NCBI GenBank assembly: GCA_914767715.1
Contig: OU612070.1
Location: 6,527,501 to 6,591,500 of the forward strand
Source of the DNA: Membranipora membranacea
Lineage: Eukaryota > Bryozoa > Gymnolaemata > Cheilostomatida > Membraniporidae
DNA: 64,000 nucleotides
Reading direction: 5' to 3'
Part shown: in pieces, positions 12,797 to 25,700 of the stretch
Numbering within the stretch: the first letter of the stretch is position 1
How the letters are laid out: each line of letters starts with the position of its first letter
Position numbers and translations under genes: made by a program
Notes under the pieces: model-generated
The model's input: the letters and a program-made list of their open reading frames with translations, nothing else
Database searches by the model: none
What the model was told of the DNA's origin: nothing

Positions 12797-12826
12797 CAGA
12801 GACTATAGATATATCTATAGTCTCTG
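12797..12826. mobile_element. 30-bp perfect palindrome micro-element
   Basis: CAGAGACTATAGATA joined to its own reverse complement, the same family as 6718-6764. Flanked by 7-bp direct repeats ATATAAC (12790-12796, 12827-12833). Confidence 0.78.
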
Positions 12827-13588
12827 ATATAACCATATTCTTTACTAGGGTAATGCAAGAATTACATTGCTAGTTCCAATGATTGATGTGCTAGAATGTT
12901 TTTCTCACTGGGAGTTCCACGCTAACAGTGAATATCTCTTCCAAATAATGCACTGCTGCTGAATTATCAAAGAAATAGCAATATTTAAGCATGCTACCAG
13001 CGCTAGTGTGTCCCTTTTACACGGGCATTGAAAGTCGCTTATTACTGTCTGTTCATCAAGTTGTTTAGTTTCTTGTAAAGGAATGCTACTGCGACTTCGG
13101 CTTATTATCTAAATTTAGTTTTCGTCACCAATCCTTGATACTAATAAAGGGCTGTGAGACACCTGAGCAATTATGCCACCTCCGCCTCCATCAACTTTCT
13201 ATGAACAACAGTGATTTGAATATTTAAAAAACATGTGCCAGATATCCTGTATCCTCATTTCTGACACATTTCTTATATTGAAAGCTTTCATTATTTATTT
13301 ATTATGAGGATAGCTGTCATTTAAAGTCGGTTGAACATGATTGAATTTAGAGAAAGTGCAAACATGTTTGCATAAAATACATAAATTAATAATAATTTTA
13401 GTATGTTGTTCCTACCAAACCTACCATGTTCTAGGATTTAGGGGCGCTCCTGCAGGGCATCAAGCTCAATCAGCAAGTGCCATCTACCCCTATCTTCAGC
13501 CTAATCACCTAGGAGGTTCCATTTCCACATATCTTCACGTCTCCTACTTAACTGAATCAAACAACTTGCACCAGCACTCCGGGTTCTA

Positions 13589-13630
13589 CCGGTTTGGCGG
13601 TTTGGCGGTTTGGCGGTTTGGCGGTTTGGG
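13589..13630. repeat. GGCGGTTT octamer repeat
   Basis: Five tandem copies of GGTTTGGC/GGCGGTTT, followed by GGGGCTTCGG. Confidence 0.85.
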
Positions 13631-13669
13631 GCTTCGGGCGAGGGGCAAAAGTCTAGGGGCTCAGACTAT

Positions 13670-13802
13670 ACATGTGACAGTGTTGTCTTTTATATGATGG
13701 GGACTTTGATTAATAGATAAACCATAGACTTAATATAGTAGATTAAGTCCATGGTTTATATATTCATCCAGTCCTCATCATATAAAAGTCAACACTGTAA
13801 CA
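13670..13802. repeat. ~130-bp hairpin
   Basis: ACAGTGTTGTCTTTTATATG on the left and CATATAAAAGTCAACACTGT on the right are inverted. The inner arms CCATAGACTTAAT / ATTAAGTCCATGG match the CATAGACTTAATAAT family. No clear target duplication. Confidence 0.65.
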
Positions 13803-13989
13803 TGGTATAATTAACCGATATATTAAAACAGGCAGTGTTTGTTACCCATCATTTTCTGACCCTGACATGTTTAATTCACCATTAATCACCTGACTCTATA
13901 GTTTTGTTTTAATCATACATGATAAGTTGGTAGACCAAGAAATCAGGAGGTCTCTGCGGACAAACTCCTAACCCGGAAAACCACTCTGC

Positions 13990-14690
13990 GTCCCGCAGGA
14001 CGCATATCTACAAAACGTTCATGAAAGCAACGATATGCACACAATAGTAACCACAGCAAACCAATCAGAAAACCGTAACGTTCATTAACATATAATATAG
14101 AGCCTGAAACTCAAGCAAACAATGCGCTGCAAAAAACCCGTATCATGATCATGGGAGAGTCTCGCATTTAGCGTTATTACTATGTTTGGCTGAATATAAA
14201 AACAATAGCAATTAGTCTGTGGGTATGTATCAATCCCTAAAGTACATTCCGGAAGATCCTGGAGGATGCAGGAGGTAAATTTAGAATCACATGAGAGTCC
14301 TGTGAAACTTTTGGAATTGGCAAGTATGCCTATTAATTTTTATCCTCATTTCTGACACTTTTCTGATATTGAGATCTTTCAATAGTTATTATCAGTATAG
14401 CTGTTATTGGTCTTTATTTACTTGGCTTCCGCGATTTTGTTTCTTCAAACACTGCGGCTGTTCTACTGCTCATTTTGTGCACTATGCCTCGCCAACCCTG
14501 CCGGTCTAGAGCAACCTCAAGTACCTGGTCTATGCTAAGATCTACATGCTGAAGGTCTTTGTTTATTATATTTACCTAGTCTGAGCCCCCAAGACTCTTA
14601 GCCCCCTCCCCGTTCTTGGAGGGGGGGCATGCTATTTGACAGGTCATAAATTATTTCAGCCATTTTCCAGACATTGTCATGTTGACTTGT
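13990..14690 (-). repeat. Dispersed ~700-bp repeat, inverted copy
   Basis: Reverse-complement match to 9,590-10,985 without the 680-bp foldback (TTCATTAACATATAATATAG at the target). It forms an inverted pair separated by 3 kb. Confidence 0.72.
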
Positions 14691-14829
14691 GAGCTATCAC
14701 TACACATGCCAACACTGACAACTTGGTCTTTACTATGAGGACTTTGATAAATTTACAACAAATGACTAAATTAATTAGATTATGGGGCCAGTCATATTCA
14801 GACCCTGACATATTTGATTCACCATTAAG

Positions 14830-16150
14830 CGGAACACAAGATCTGCTATATCTAGACTAATGGAACATCTGTAGGACAGTTTTAATGACAGTGAAATTAC
14901 GCAAGGAAAATTTTTGGACTTCAGCAAGGCTTTTGATACCATCAACCATGATTTTTCAACAAAAAATTGCCTTATTTTCATAATTTTACAAATGATGCAT
15001 GTAACTTGTTGAAATCTTATTGAGAAAACAGAAAACAATTCGTCAAAATCAACGATCATTCCAGTACAATGAAAAAGGTTGATAAAGGAGTTCCTCAGAT
15101 CTGTATGAGGTCCAATTTTATTTTGAATATTTATCAATGCTTTGGTTATATTTGCGCCAATGTTTAAATACATTCTCTTTGCCAACGACACAAATATATT
15201 TTCCAATGATCCTGAAACTTTAAAATCAAATGATCATAAAATTGAACAATGTTGCTTGACTAATAAATTGATTTTAAACTGTACAAAAACATTTCAGGTA
15301 ACTTTTAAATCCCAAAATAAACAAATTTTAGATCCTGAACAGTACCAAAGTAAACTTGGTAATCAGATTTTAGAGACAAAAAATAGCACCAAATTTCTCA
15401 GCATTCACCTTGATGAGAGCATTACTTTTTAAACACATAATTTATTTTTTATAGTTTGTCGGAAATTGAACTACATCCTATTTTTAAGGTGTTGTGTACG
15501 ACCAAATCTCGATATTCCAACAAAGATCAATTTGTATTACACATTCTTTTATCCACATTTAATTTATGGTATTGAGTTTTATGGTCGTGCCGCAACTTGT
15601 CATCTCAATCACATCTATTTACTTCAAAAATCAGCTCCTCGTGTCATACTCAAAATCCGCCCACATGGTCATGTGACCTCTTTCTTTTCTAATTATCAAA
15701 TTATGCCCATTGAAATGCTTTTTAAATACCGCTATTTATTACTTTTTAATAATACTCTCCTAAATGGCGAGTTAGAAATTCAAACCCCTGCCATTACAGC
15801 CACTAGGCCAAAGGAAAAATTTGGCCCTAAGAGAGCCAACAACTGTAGAGGGGAGAGGTCACTGTTGAGCACATGCGTTAACCTGTGGAATTCACACCTA
15901 CTGGGGGAGGAGGGGGCGGCTCCTTCTGCTTTGCTTGGGAGGTTGGTGTCCTCGCTGTGGGGGTGTGACTCGCTTCTTGCTGAGTAGGCTGCGAGTCTGG
16001 GCTCGCCCTGGGGACAGTAGCCCTTCGTTTTCCAGAAAATTGGATGGTCGCCACTCTAGTCCTGGACTAATCTGACCTTATTTTATTTCACTATTTTAGT
16101 CCATTGATTTTAAATACAATAAATTGTTGCAAAAACCAAAAAAAAATCTA
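14830..16150 (+). mobile_element. LINE remnant with mutated catalytic box
   Basis: 14,915-14,955 gives FLDFSKAFDTINHD, the RT finger motif. 15142-15432 gives LFANDTNIF, where the catalytic FADD is FAND, then HLDESITF. 15466-15987 continues with YPHLIYGIEFYGRA. Several frameshifts and a stop separate the parts. The 3' end near 16,130 is A-rich. It sits in the part of copy 1 missing from copy 2, just upstream of pseudogene C. Confidence 0.78.
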
Positions 16151-16272
16151 TATCTATGTCTGCGCTTGGCAGTGTTTATATCCTAACATGGTGGCAACAA
16201 GATTTACAAGACTAAGAAGCCTGAGTTACTTCACAGCCATACCATTTTTCGTACCCAAAAGCAGAACTCAAC

Positions 16273-18689
16273 ATGGAGGCTGAAGGTATCCAGTTCATAT
16301 TGGACACTCTATTGAATGCCACAAATTTTGCGGAGAAATCTCCTTCTACTAACTTGCACAGTCATGATTATCAGACAGTAGATGACATGCTGAATACAAG
16401 GAACCGGGAATATAAGAGATTCCTAGGAGACTTTGCAAAGAAGTACCACACCGATAACGGAGTAATACTCGATGTGGCTTGTGGATCTGGGTAAAATTTT
16501 CTCTTGTTACCCAAAGCTTATAACGATTAAGAATAACGTAAAGAGGCGTGGTTTGGACAGGAAGTTGTAGATATCTATGACTATTTTTAGATTAAGACGT
16601 AAAATGTCTATAGAGCTGTAAGTATTAGACGTCTGAATTTGGTTTTTTGATGCTCCTACAAAAAGCGCAGGCTTTAGCGTGAATTTGTTATCAGCATTTT
16701 AAATGCATGGTCAATATACACTATGCCGTAAACCCCAACCCCAATCCATAGACCCATGGATAAGAATTGCTTCATCATAATTCCACGTGATATTTTTCAG
16801 TCTAGATTCGGCTGTGCTCTTAGACAATGGACATCATGTGGTCAGCTTAGATATATGCAGCAAAATGGTGGAGATGTGCAAAAATAGCAAACAGTTTCTT
16901 GTTGAACAAGGAGGATAGAGATTTCAGAATAGGGGTATGTTCAGCTGGATTATGGATTTTTCCAGTGCAAACTATAAGATCGGCATGTATAGTTGAATGC
17001 AAGAAAATAAAATTCCCTATTTGAGGATCGGAATTTTCTACCTGTGCACGAGAAGGGTATGATAAATCAGCAAGGAAGGAACCCAAAATTAACGGTGAGT
17101 GTGTTTACAGCATGCTGTCTTCTCATTTCACCAACAGCTCTTTTAGGATAGATATTATTTTGGCAATCTTTGGTGATACCCTAGTTAAAGTGGTTAGACG
17201 GCTACAAATATGAGTTTGTAGCATTGTGTAATTAATCATTTGAGATAAGGAAATCTGGTTGCACATGCTCCTGTGCATTGTATCATGACATTAAGATTGA
17301 GAATATTAAAATTGGGAATGAAAAATAAAATATTTTTACCAGAGAACTTTGTGGGCAACTTGCAGGTAAAGTCTTAAGCAGTCAATGGGAAAATTTTCCA
17401 AGCTCTCCCATCAAAATAAGTCAAGATCTCAACCTCAAACCTCTGATAGCTCTTCCCAGCCATGTAAAGCGTGTCTCTTTCACTTACATTTTACACACCC
17501 AGTGAGTTCATCTGTTCAGTACTGTCAGCGTTTTTGGTGGTACAAGTTGCCTTTGGATAAACTGAATGGATAAGTCCATAGACTTAATAATGAATTCTAT
17601 TGAGGTGCCACAGCTGGGGACTTGCTGTCAGAAGCAAAACCGAACCCTTAATCTTATTCCCCATATGTGATATATTGTATTGGCAATCATGTCTTATAGT
17701 TAGTTTCCCAATTCAGGCCTCTGAAACTTTTGACAATGACAGTGACCTCTGAAATTTCATTTTTGGACAAAAAGAATAGAGTAGAAAACCGCACAATACA
17801 GTTGTACCAATGAAGGGAGTTCATTGATTGTACGTAATATGCTTTGTATGTAATACTGCATAGATTATCATTATGCTTTGCGCAACATATATACTGCATC
17901 AATCTTCCCATTGCTGCCTATATGTTTTCAAAGTATTTTTGTTAATGTAAAACCAGGCAATTAGTGGGTTTGGTCAGCCCCGGAGATGCTCCAACCTGCC
18001 TACAACTGGCCCAGAAATTGTAGCCTTGCCTTTTAGGCATTCAATATCTCACCGCCCATGTTTCAGGGTGTGGCGTGTGATAGGACCTACTGATTTTTAT
18101 CAACCGTTTTTTTCGATTTTATAATTAACCAACAATTAATATCCTCATTGTTCTCATCAAGGAATTAGAGTAAACTCCTTGCTTTGATTGACAGGAAATT
18201 TTCAATGGTATCAAAGATGTAATTCCTTATGCTATACACGGTTCTGGTCTGGAGAAAGAGATGATCGCAGCCGTTCTCCGATATATCAACAATGACGGGT
18301 AAGAAAAACAAATTACATACAGGTCATTAGGATGTGACAAATCAAAAACATGCATTACATACAATATACATACAATATCATTCGAATGTTAGAATGCCAG
18401 AAAGTTTGTTGATCAGTTTACTTCAAACCTTACATCCTTTTTAACTGATTACTAATGATATCAAGGGAACCATCGTTACTCAATATAACAAATTACTTTA
18501 TCCAACATGTCGGCCAAATTTATTACATTGAATCCACTGACGCCAAACAGAGTGAAGTCTCTCGCTAGATCTGTTTTTGGAGAGAAATGTAATATCAGAG
18601 TTTTCTATGATCTTGAGGAAGTTGCCTCCCCGCCTCCTGATGCATGCTGGGTAGATTATATTTTTGAGAAACCGCTGCTTAATGAGTGA
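16273..18689 (+). pseudogene. GNMT-like pseudogene C
   Basis: Plus-strand third copy. Exon 1 (16273-16490) is intact (MEAEGIQFILDTLL to ACGSG). Exon 2 (16801-16934) has an in-frame TAG at 16916-16918 where genes A and B have GAA. Exon 3, carrying the CLGNS signature, is missing, and exon 4 survives only as its 3' part (about 17038-17096, ending PKLT then GTGAGT). Exons 5 (18195-18298) and 6 (18507-18689, PLTPNRVKSLARSVFGEKC) look intact. However, exon 6's acceptor AG has become AT, which incidentally creates an ATG. It cannot encode a full enzyme. Confidence 0.85.
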
Positions 18690-19846
18690 GGTTTGTATGG
18701 ACAAAATATGATTTTTAATCAAGTTTTCTATGCTGCTTTTTCTCAAACCTATTAATGGATAAGTAATTTAAGCAAAATTTTATACTACTTCCTGATTCTT
18801 TGCTCATTTAACCGCCAAAATTAACAAACACTATTTTTATTTACTGTACCAAAATTGACCCGTTTATTGTACTCCTGAAAAACAAAATTATGACTCTTTC
18901 TGGTTACTTTATTTTTTTATTAGACCCTCTTTTTGTTGTAAGTCTTTTTCAAACTTTATATATCATATTAGGTTTTTATAAAGATAATATACACATGAAA
19001 ATCGAAATTATTGGATATGAATTTAGCTTGGATTTAGCTCAAACATGGTGGACTATTGCTAAAAGAAAATGACATCAAAATAATCATTGGACGGGTGTTA
19101 CAAAGATTGAGGAATGTGTTTTTCCCAAATTGTATGGTGACCTACTTTGCCAGCGCTTCAGTTACTGGCAGTGGCTGATGAATAATGGGAAGTGCCAAAT
19201 AAAAAGAGTACAATAATAGAAATAAGTATACACTAAAATGGCAAGAGACATCTTCTCACCTTGTCGTAAGGCCAAGAAATATGTGACAAGAAAAATACTT
19301 CAGGTTGATCGATTAATATTTCATTTAAGACACACTGCATATATAGATTGTTGTATGTGATACCATACAAGTGGGTATAAACCTAGTATGATAACCATAT
19401 AAATGAATTTTATTTGCCGATCAGGTCACCTCTACGTGTGAGATGCTTGTTCAACGGCAGACTTTCTGCATATAACCTTAAAACGTAGACTAAGTCCAGG
19501 CCTACAATACATTTACTGCAGTGATTGCCTCAATTTGTCCAAAGATTATTTTCGATAAGAAAAACTTATGACACGGCAAATTGATGTGCCTAAGAGTCAA
19601 GATCTGAACAGCAACCATATCTACAAAGGTTTCGAGAGCGGTCTGAGCATCTTGATGTAACAGAATTCTGGCACTAAACACATATGCAGATGAGTATCTG
19701 GCTATAAAAACTGTTTTATTTTTTCAAGAGAAAATTTGAGCAAATGAGAGCATGCACTTGGCAAGGTTTCATACACAGAATCATTGAAATAATCTCCATA
19801 TGCAAATTACATTATGCTAGTTTATAAGTGTGTGCCAATAGCCTTG

Positions 19847-22700
19847 TCCAGGAGACCACAACAGGTTTTTTCACTGTTGCAGTGAAAACTGATCGTGTGT
19901 GCGGTGCACCAAACGCTTGTCAAATTCAACAGGGGTAGGGGAAGGGGAAAGGGTCAACTAATATATTTGTTATGCAAATATATGAATAACAGCCTTTTGT
20001 ACACAACTGTGTTAGTCCCCATGATAGTATAAAAACAAATAGTCACAAGCCTCCTAGCTCTGAAATGGAGTCTCAAGCATAGCGAAAAACCTTACTATCT
20101 TGTTAATAAATCTGTCAATTTTGCAGATAAGAGCACGCATATACTTGTCAGCTTTGTAGCACATGGAGCGATCCCGATCTGCAGCGATCATAATCATGTG
20201 GTGGGCCAAACTTAGAGAAATAATATATTCTATGCTCCAAGTCAGAACCCACAACCACCAACAGGTCAGTGACAGGGAAAGGGGATGGGGTGGCAATTTG
20301 AATATGGTCTACTCACAGGTCTACTGCAAAAGATTTGGGAGTGAATCTGAGAATTTTTGGAGGTTGAAACCCCCAGTTGTATGTATATATTCCATATACA
20401 ATATAGCTGACGATCTCAACCCCCTAAAGACTCAGATCCACCCACAAAGCGTTCCAGTAGTAGTAGTAGTAGGAGGTTGGTGGTTCCACGCCATTCACCT
20501 ATCATTTATTTGTCTTTATACCCACCTTAAACTGGCCAGGGGCCTGAAGGGTTGTATTTCCAGGGAAAGTCCTACCAGCCCCAGATTTTCGGGGGTTTGC
20601 AGGTCAGGCAGTTTGGGCTATGGAATGGAAAATTGCGAAAATCGAATTTGTGAAATAGGCAACGGTGTACAAAACAGCCGATCGTGGAGATCTAAGTAGT
20701 CTAAGTGCTCAGACTCCAAGGCGCAGAGAGTTACTTGCGCAATCTATCAAACTCCTCTACCTCTATCACATACCTGTACCGCCCACCTTACCTTACCTTA
20801 AATGTTAAATGTTAAATCCATTGCCAAACCCTGACCCATATGAGGCACGCCCCTTCTGCCCCTAGGTGGTCTAGCGTGAAGAAGATTTGGATGAGACCCA
20901 ATCAAGTTTCCAAATCAAAAATTTCCAACTGGCTACAGCTTCCCCCAGAGGCGCCTTGAGGCTCTCAGTCACTAATGAACACTGCTGGGAAAGGAGTCAG
21001 TCTTGCTCAAAAATGACTAAGAGATGGCAGGCAGGCTGTCTATCTAATCTAACAATCAATCTAGCATGAATCTGTGTGATCTCTTTTTAACCAGCACACA
21101 CCATCCATATTGTTACAGTTCTAAATTGACTCGCTGTTTCTGCAGGTCATTTTATGCCCAAAAATCCTTGGCCATTTATTTATAACCAGAGGACGACTCA
21201 AACTCAAAAATGGAAAATTAGTGCCAACAGAAGTATGTATTTATACGCACAGGCCCCGCACACACGGATTTTAGTATGGATTTCGTACTCATTCCTGGCT
21301 CCGTATAGGGGGATTACGGGAGTTTCTTCAGGTGATTTATACCTCCATTGATGGGTGATTACGCTGACATAGTTGGTTGACCCTCTTTAGCATTACGAGA
21401 TTAGATGGTGTTCGTTTACATTTGTGAGGTGCTGTGGAACTTCCAGACTGTGAGTATAGTTGTTTTGTATCACTAATTGACCCATATGTCCCAGTGTGAG
21501 AAAATGACATGGCTTTCTTGTCGTAGGATTGCATAGACTGTAATTGGGTCTAGCGCTTATGATAGTCCGGATCCTACAATATTGAGTTCGCGAAGCCGGG
21601 TGCAGAATGTTGTAATGTAATCTGTGATTATGGAGCTTCCCCTTACCTGACTAAATGTGAGCCGGAAACAATATGACCTTGAATGCTAATAATATGAACT
21701 TGAATGTTTACAAAGTTGCTTTTGCTGTACAATACACTGTCTTTTCCTCTAAATGTAAGCTACTGCTTCCTTACTTCCTTATAAAATTTAACTCACAAAG
21801 CTATATGTATCTAACACAAGGCTGACCTGCGAGTTCTTTATGCTCTTCTTGCAGTTTATCAGCCTATCTATGGTCTGTGAATACCATCTCAAAATTTGAC
21901 AGCAAGCTCTGACCTCCAAAAATTGTCAACTTTTTTTGTCAGATTACCATGATGGCTAGAAATATTGGTAGGGCGTGTTTCATAGTTTTAAGGTTGAATT
22001 AAATGATTTTTGCTGTTATTCATAATTAATTCACACAATACAAGGACTTGTTGCGCATTATAACGTCGGATAGTTTTGAATTAGCCTATCCATCCAGTGC
22101 CGTTTGAATACTTTAAGGGTATGAGTTTAAAAATCTGATTAGAAACAGTCCCCAACAGTGAAGGCCACCTGATTTGAATCAAGTTCCATGTCACGTATAA
22201 ATGCTGACACCATTATGATGTCGTTATTTTCCTTCACAATCAAGATTTCAAGCACACACCACCAGTTCATCTGTGACAAGTCAGTTAGACCTAGTGGGTC
22301 TTGGATTTCAATACGCTTCTTTCCTTTAACATACATACATGTACATTCACGATGCAGAATGGCCAATATTATGAAATACCGCTTATGGACTGTGCTTATA
22401 GAGCATATGTATTAGCCTTGTAACGACCCTTATTTCCTTTTTTCGAAAGTGGCGGCATGACAAGGCTGGATATGCATGTTTTTTTTTATACTTTTATTGG
22501 CATCATAGTCATTCAAAAAAATAAAGTTCTTTGAAAAGTATGAATGTGTGATCATTTCAGCAGACATAAGGCCACTATAAGGTTGCACAAGATTATCCAT
22601 TAGGCTACACTGGCAAAAAGTTGGCCTGCCTGCAAACTGAGAGCAACTTGGCGCCGAATACGGCTGCCACTCACAAAGGCTGCAGGTTGCCCACAGCGGG
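19847..22700. other. Junction segment between duplication copies
   Basis: Not matched elsewhere in the window. It is either spacer or the start of the duplicated unit whose first copy lies left of position 1. An open frame at 20163-20699 has no recognisable domain and unconvincing composition. A short AGT repeat lies at 20458-20472. Confidence 0.5.
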
Positions 22701-22710
22701 TAAATAAGAT

Positions 22711-25700
22711 TTATAGTGATTTCTCAATGATATAGTCTACCCAGCATGCATCTGCTGGTGGGCAGGCAACTTCCTGAAGATCATAGAAAACTCTAATATT
22801 ACATTTCTCTCCAAAAACAGATCGAGCGAGTGACATCACTCTGTCTGGTGTCAGTGGATTCACTGTAATATATGTAGATGACCTGTTGAATAAAACAATA
22901 AAGTCATATAGTTAAGTTTTTTTTCGATGGCTGACTTTGAAAAGAATTCTTATCAAATGAAAGTTATGCCAATAAAGTTGTTGGATTGATTAGTATTACT
23001 GGCGGTGCTGTCAAACCATTCTGAAAACCTGGAAATATTCATATCAGCTTAAAAATTGTTCCAATCTCAAATCACACACTGCATAAGCTTACCCATCATA
23101 GTTAACATATTGCAGTACGGCAGCAGTTATATTGTTTCCATCAGTGCCAGGGGCGCGTATGATGTGAGGCAGAACGTCTGCTACTCCATTATATCTATCC
23201 TGATGATAGAAAAATTATCAGATTATAAATTGAAACATTGATCAGACCGTCCCCATGGATCGAGGAAAATTCCTTTTATGTTATATATTAATCCGCATAC
23301 TGAGATTGTGGTCCGTCCTAGAAATCTAGATTGCATCCTAGATGTAAGACCATAAAAGACCACCTGATAAGGAATTGCAGCAAGCTGCCAAAACTGAAAC
23401 TGGCACTAATCAGCCATTGACAGTGACACTTTGATCTTAGCCGATAGGCCAAGAAACAATAAAGATTTCTCTTATGTTATATGTGTTAGTACATTATCTG
23501 TTTCTGAAGGGTCTAGCAATAAATAATTTCTTACTACTGTGTGACATGTAATGTGTTCTATTTTCATATTGCCGTTTCACTTCTACTTCACAAAACATTT
23601 TTTATGTCTGCTGCAACCATTGCAACGCTGATGTATTTCAATCCTATAGTACATAACTCACATGTAATTTAGGGTTGCGCCCTCTCTGATTTATTATACC
23701 TTTCTCGAGCACAGGGAGATAATTCCTTGAGTCAATAAGAGCGGCTCCACCGGGCCTCAAACTGTCATGCACTCCTCGGAAGAAAGCTATCAAATCTTCT
23801 TCATACCTTATTTGTAGGATAGAGAAAATATATACATTTGAATACTCATACAATTTTCATTAGTCTTATAGTTTTCCATGCAACAAATTAAACAGAACCA
23901 GTGCTTATTGATAACGCCATCCATAACAAATTTCATACATAAATACAGAGCCAGGTAAACTAATTGGCTAAAACGTTAATAGAGATTTGGAGGAGCGCGT
24001 GTGACATTGGCCCGTAAGTAAATTACATTAGGAATGGAATGGAGTTTCCAAGGCAGACCAGAGAGTCGTATGTTTTTGGCACATCTAGTTCAGTCGAGGA
24101 CAGACCCTCAGTAATCTTTGTCATATCTCCTCTCATGATATCTGCATTAAATAAAACAATGCAGAGGGATTCTGTTATTCATGGCAATATCGATTTGTTT
24201 TTCCTAGCTGGATCTCAGAGATAAGTGCTGGGGGGAGTTTGTTATATTATTTGTATTATTACTATCATAATCGATCTATTTTACCGGTTTCTCCCCTCCA
24301 CTGGCCAGCTGAATAGATCTACTTTAGATAACACGCAATGGTTGAACTAGATCGTCAATGTCAGCTTACTCAAGCTTTTGATGTGGAGGTTTCTAGGCGA
24401 TGTTGATAAACGTAAGGATCTGTTGACAGGATTCTGATGGCTGTAATCAAACAATTTAATACTATTATTATCTTATCTATACCTATATGTTTGTGTTGGC
24501 TGCTTCTTTGATGTTTGATGCAATCAGACTTAACTCCCTGATACGCTCAACCATGAATGGTAGGACATTCCACCCTCCCTGGCTCTACTCCCTGATACTA
24601 TCACCCTGAATTCAGAGTTGCTGCCCCTTTCACCTGACGAGGGGAAGTAACTCAAGTAGCGAATTGTATTGCTGTTTTCTTACCCCAAGGTTGAAACTTT
24701 TCTCCTCCGTTATCTACTAGAAATTGCTTGTTCCTTTTACAAAGCGAGACCATGTCTTTGCAGAGATCCATGCTCACCACTGAATAACCATGTTCGAGGA
24801 ACACTGCAGAGTCAAGCCTTTAATACAAATCAATTTTTTAGTAAGCTGTCTTCCAGGTTAACTGTTTGCATATTCAATAACGTGAAGCCTGACCAAGTTT
24901 GCCTTTTCTCTGGTCCAGTTGTGAAGAGGAAATTAAAGAAGCCTATTGGCTAAGACCAAAGTGTCACTGCCAATGGTTGATTATTGCCAGTCTTCAGTTT
25001 TGGCAGCTTGCTGCTCACCCATTTCAAGAGGTCTTTTATGGCCTCACATCTAGGATGCATTTTAGTTTTTTAGGATGTATCACTTTCTCGGTATGAGGAT
25101 ACAGGGCACCTTGCGCCCCTCGTTAGGGGCAGCCCAATCTTTTGTTTCTTACTAAACAGCAAGATGACACAAAGAGAGAATAAGGTTATATATAAGCTGT
25201 TGAAGACGCACTTTGTATGTTGCATATTTTCAAGTTTAGTTGTATACATTCACTATGGTCCCATGTTGCGACTTCGTAAGGATTTCGGGAGTTATCAAAC
25301 CATGGAAATGACATTCAAGCCACTTTCCGATTGTGACGAATGACGCGAATAGACATACCGTGTTGAATCAATCAAGATCCAAATAGGTGGCTGGCTGAAT
25401 GGACATTAGAGGGCATTGACGCGGGAGGCTGGGGTTCAAGTCCTGGCCGCGGCAAATATTTGTCATGTTCTTTCCACCATGGAAATGGTTAGCATTCATA
25501 ATTCGAAATTGAAGTGTACCACAAATTCGAGGCATGGAACCATAGTGATTGTGTATTACAACATAACTTTTTATTCCTGATAGTGTCAAATGTTCTTGGA
25601 TTGTTTCTCATTCCGTACACTAGAGGAGGGAAAAGGCATCTTACTATGAATGGTGACACAGACCACCACTAACTACATACATGCTTAAACATTAAAATCT

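Larger units (their letters stand above)
1..19846. repeat. Copy 1 of a large tandem segmental duplication
   Basis: Aligns colinearly with ~22,700-38,957. Matched anchors: gene A 79-2693 with gene B; 2780-3340 with 27060-27600; 6412-8330 with 27670-29270; 9640-10110 with 29420-29970; 10990-11110 with 30110-30150 and 31840-31940; 11380-13165 with 31980-35290; 17170-19846 with 35460-38957. Only copy 1 has 13,170-17,165. The left boundary lies outside the window. Confidence 0.85.

Noticed and set aside
18498-18746. Minus-strand open frames over exon 6 of pseudogenes C and D (also 36823-37071)
   Set aside because: Antisense shadows of the conserved methyltransferase exon; no independent support.
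20163-20699. 178-codon plus-strand open frame as a gene
   Set aside because: Composition and lack of motifs suggest chance; splice signals and homology are absent.
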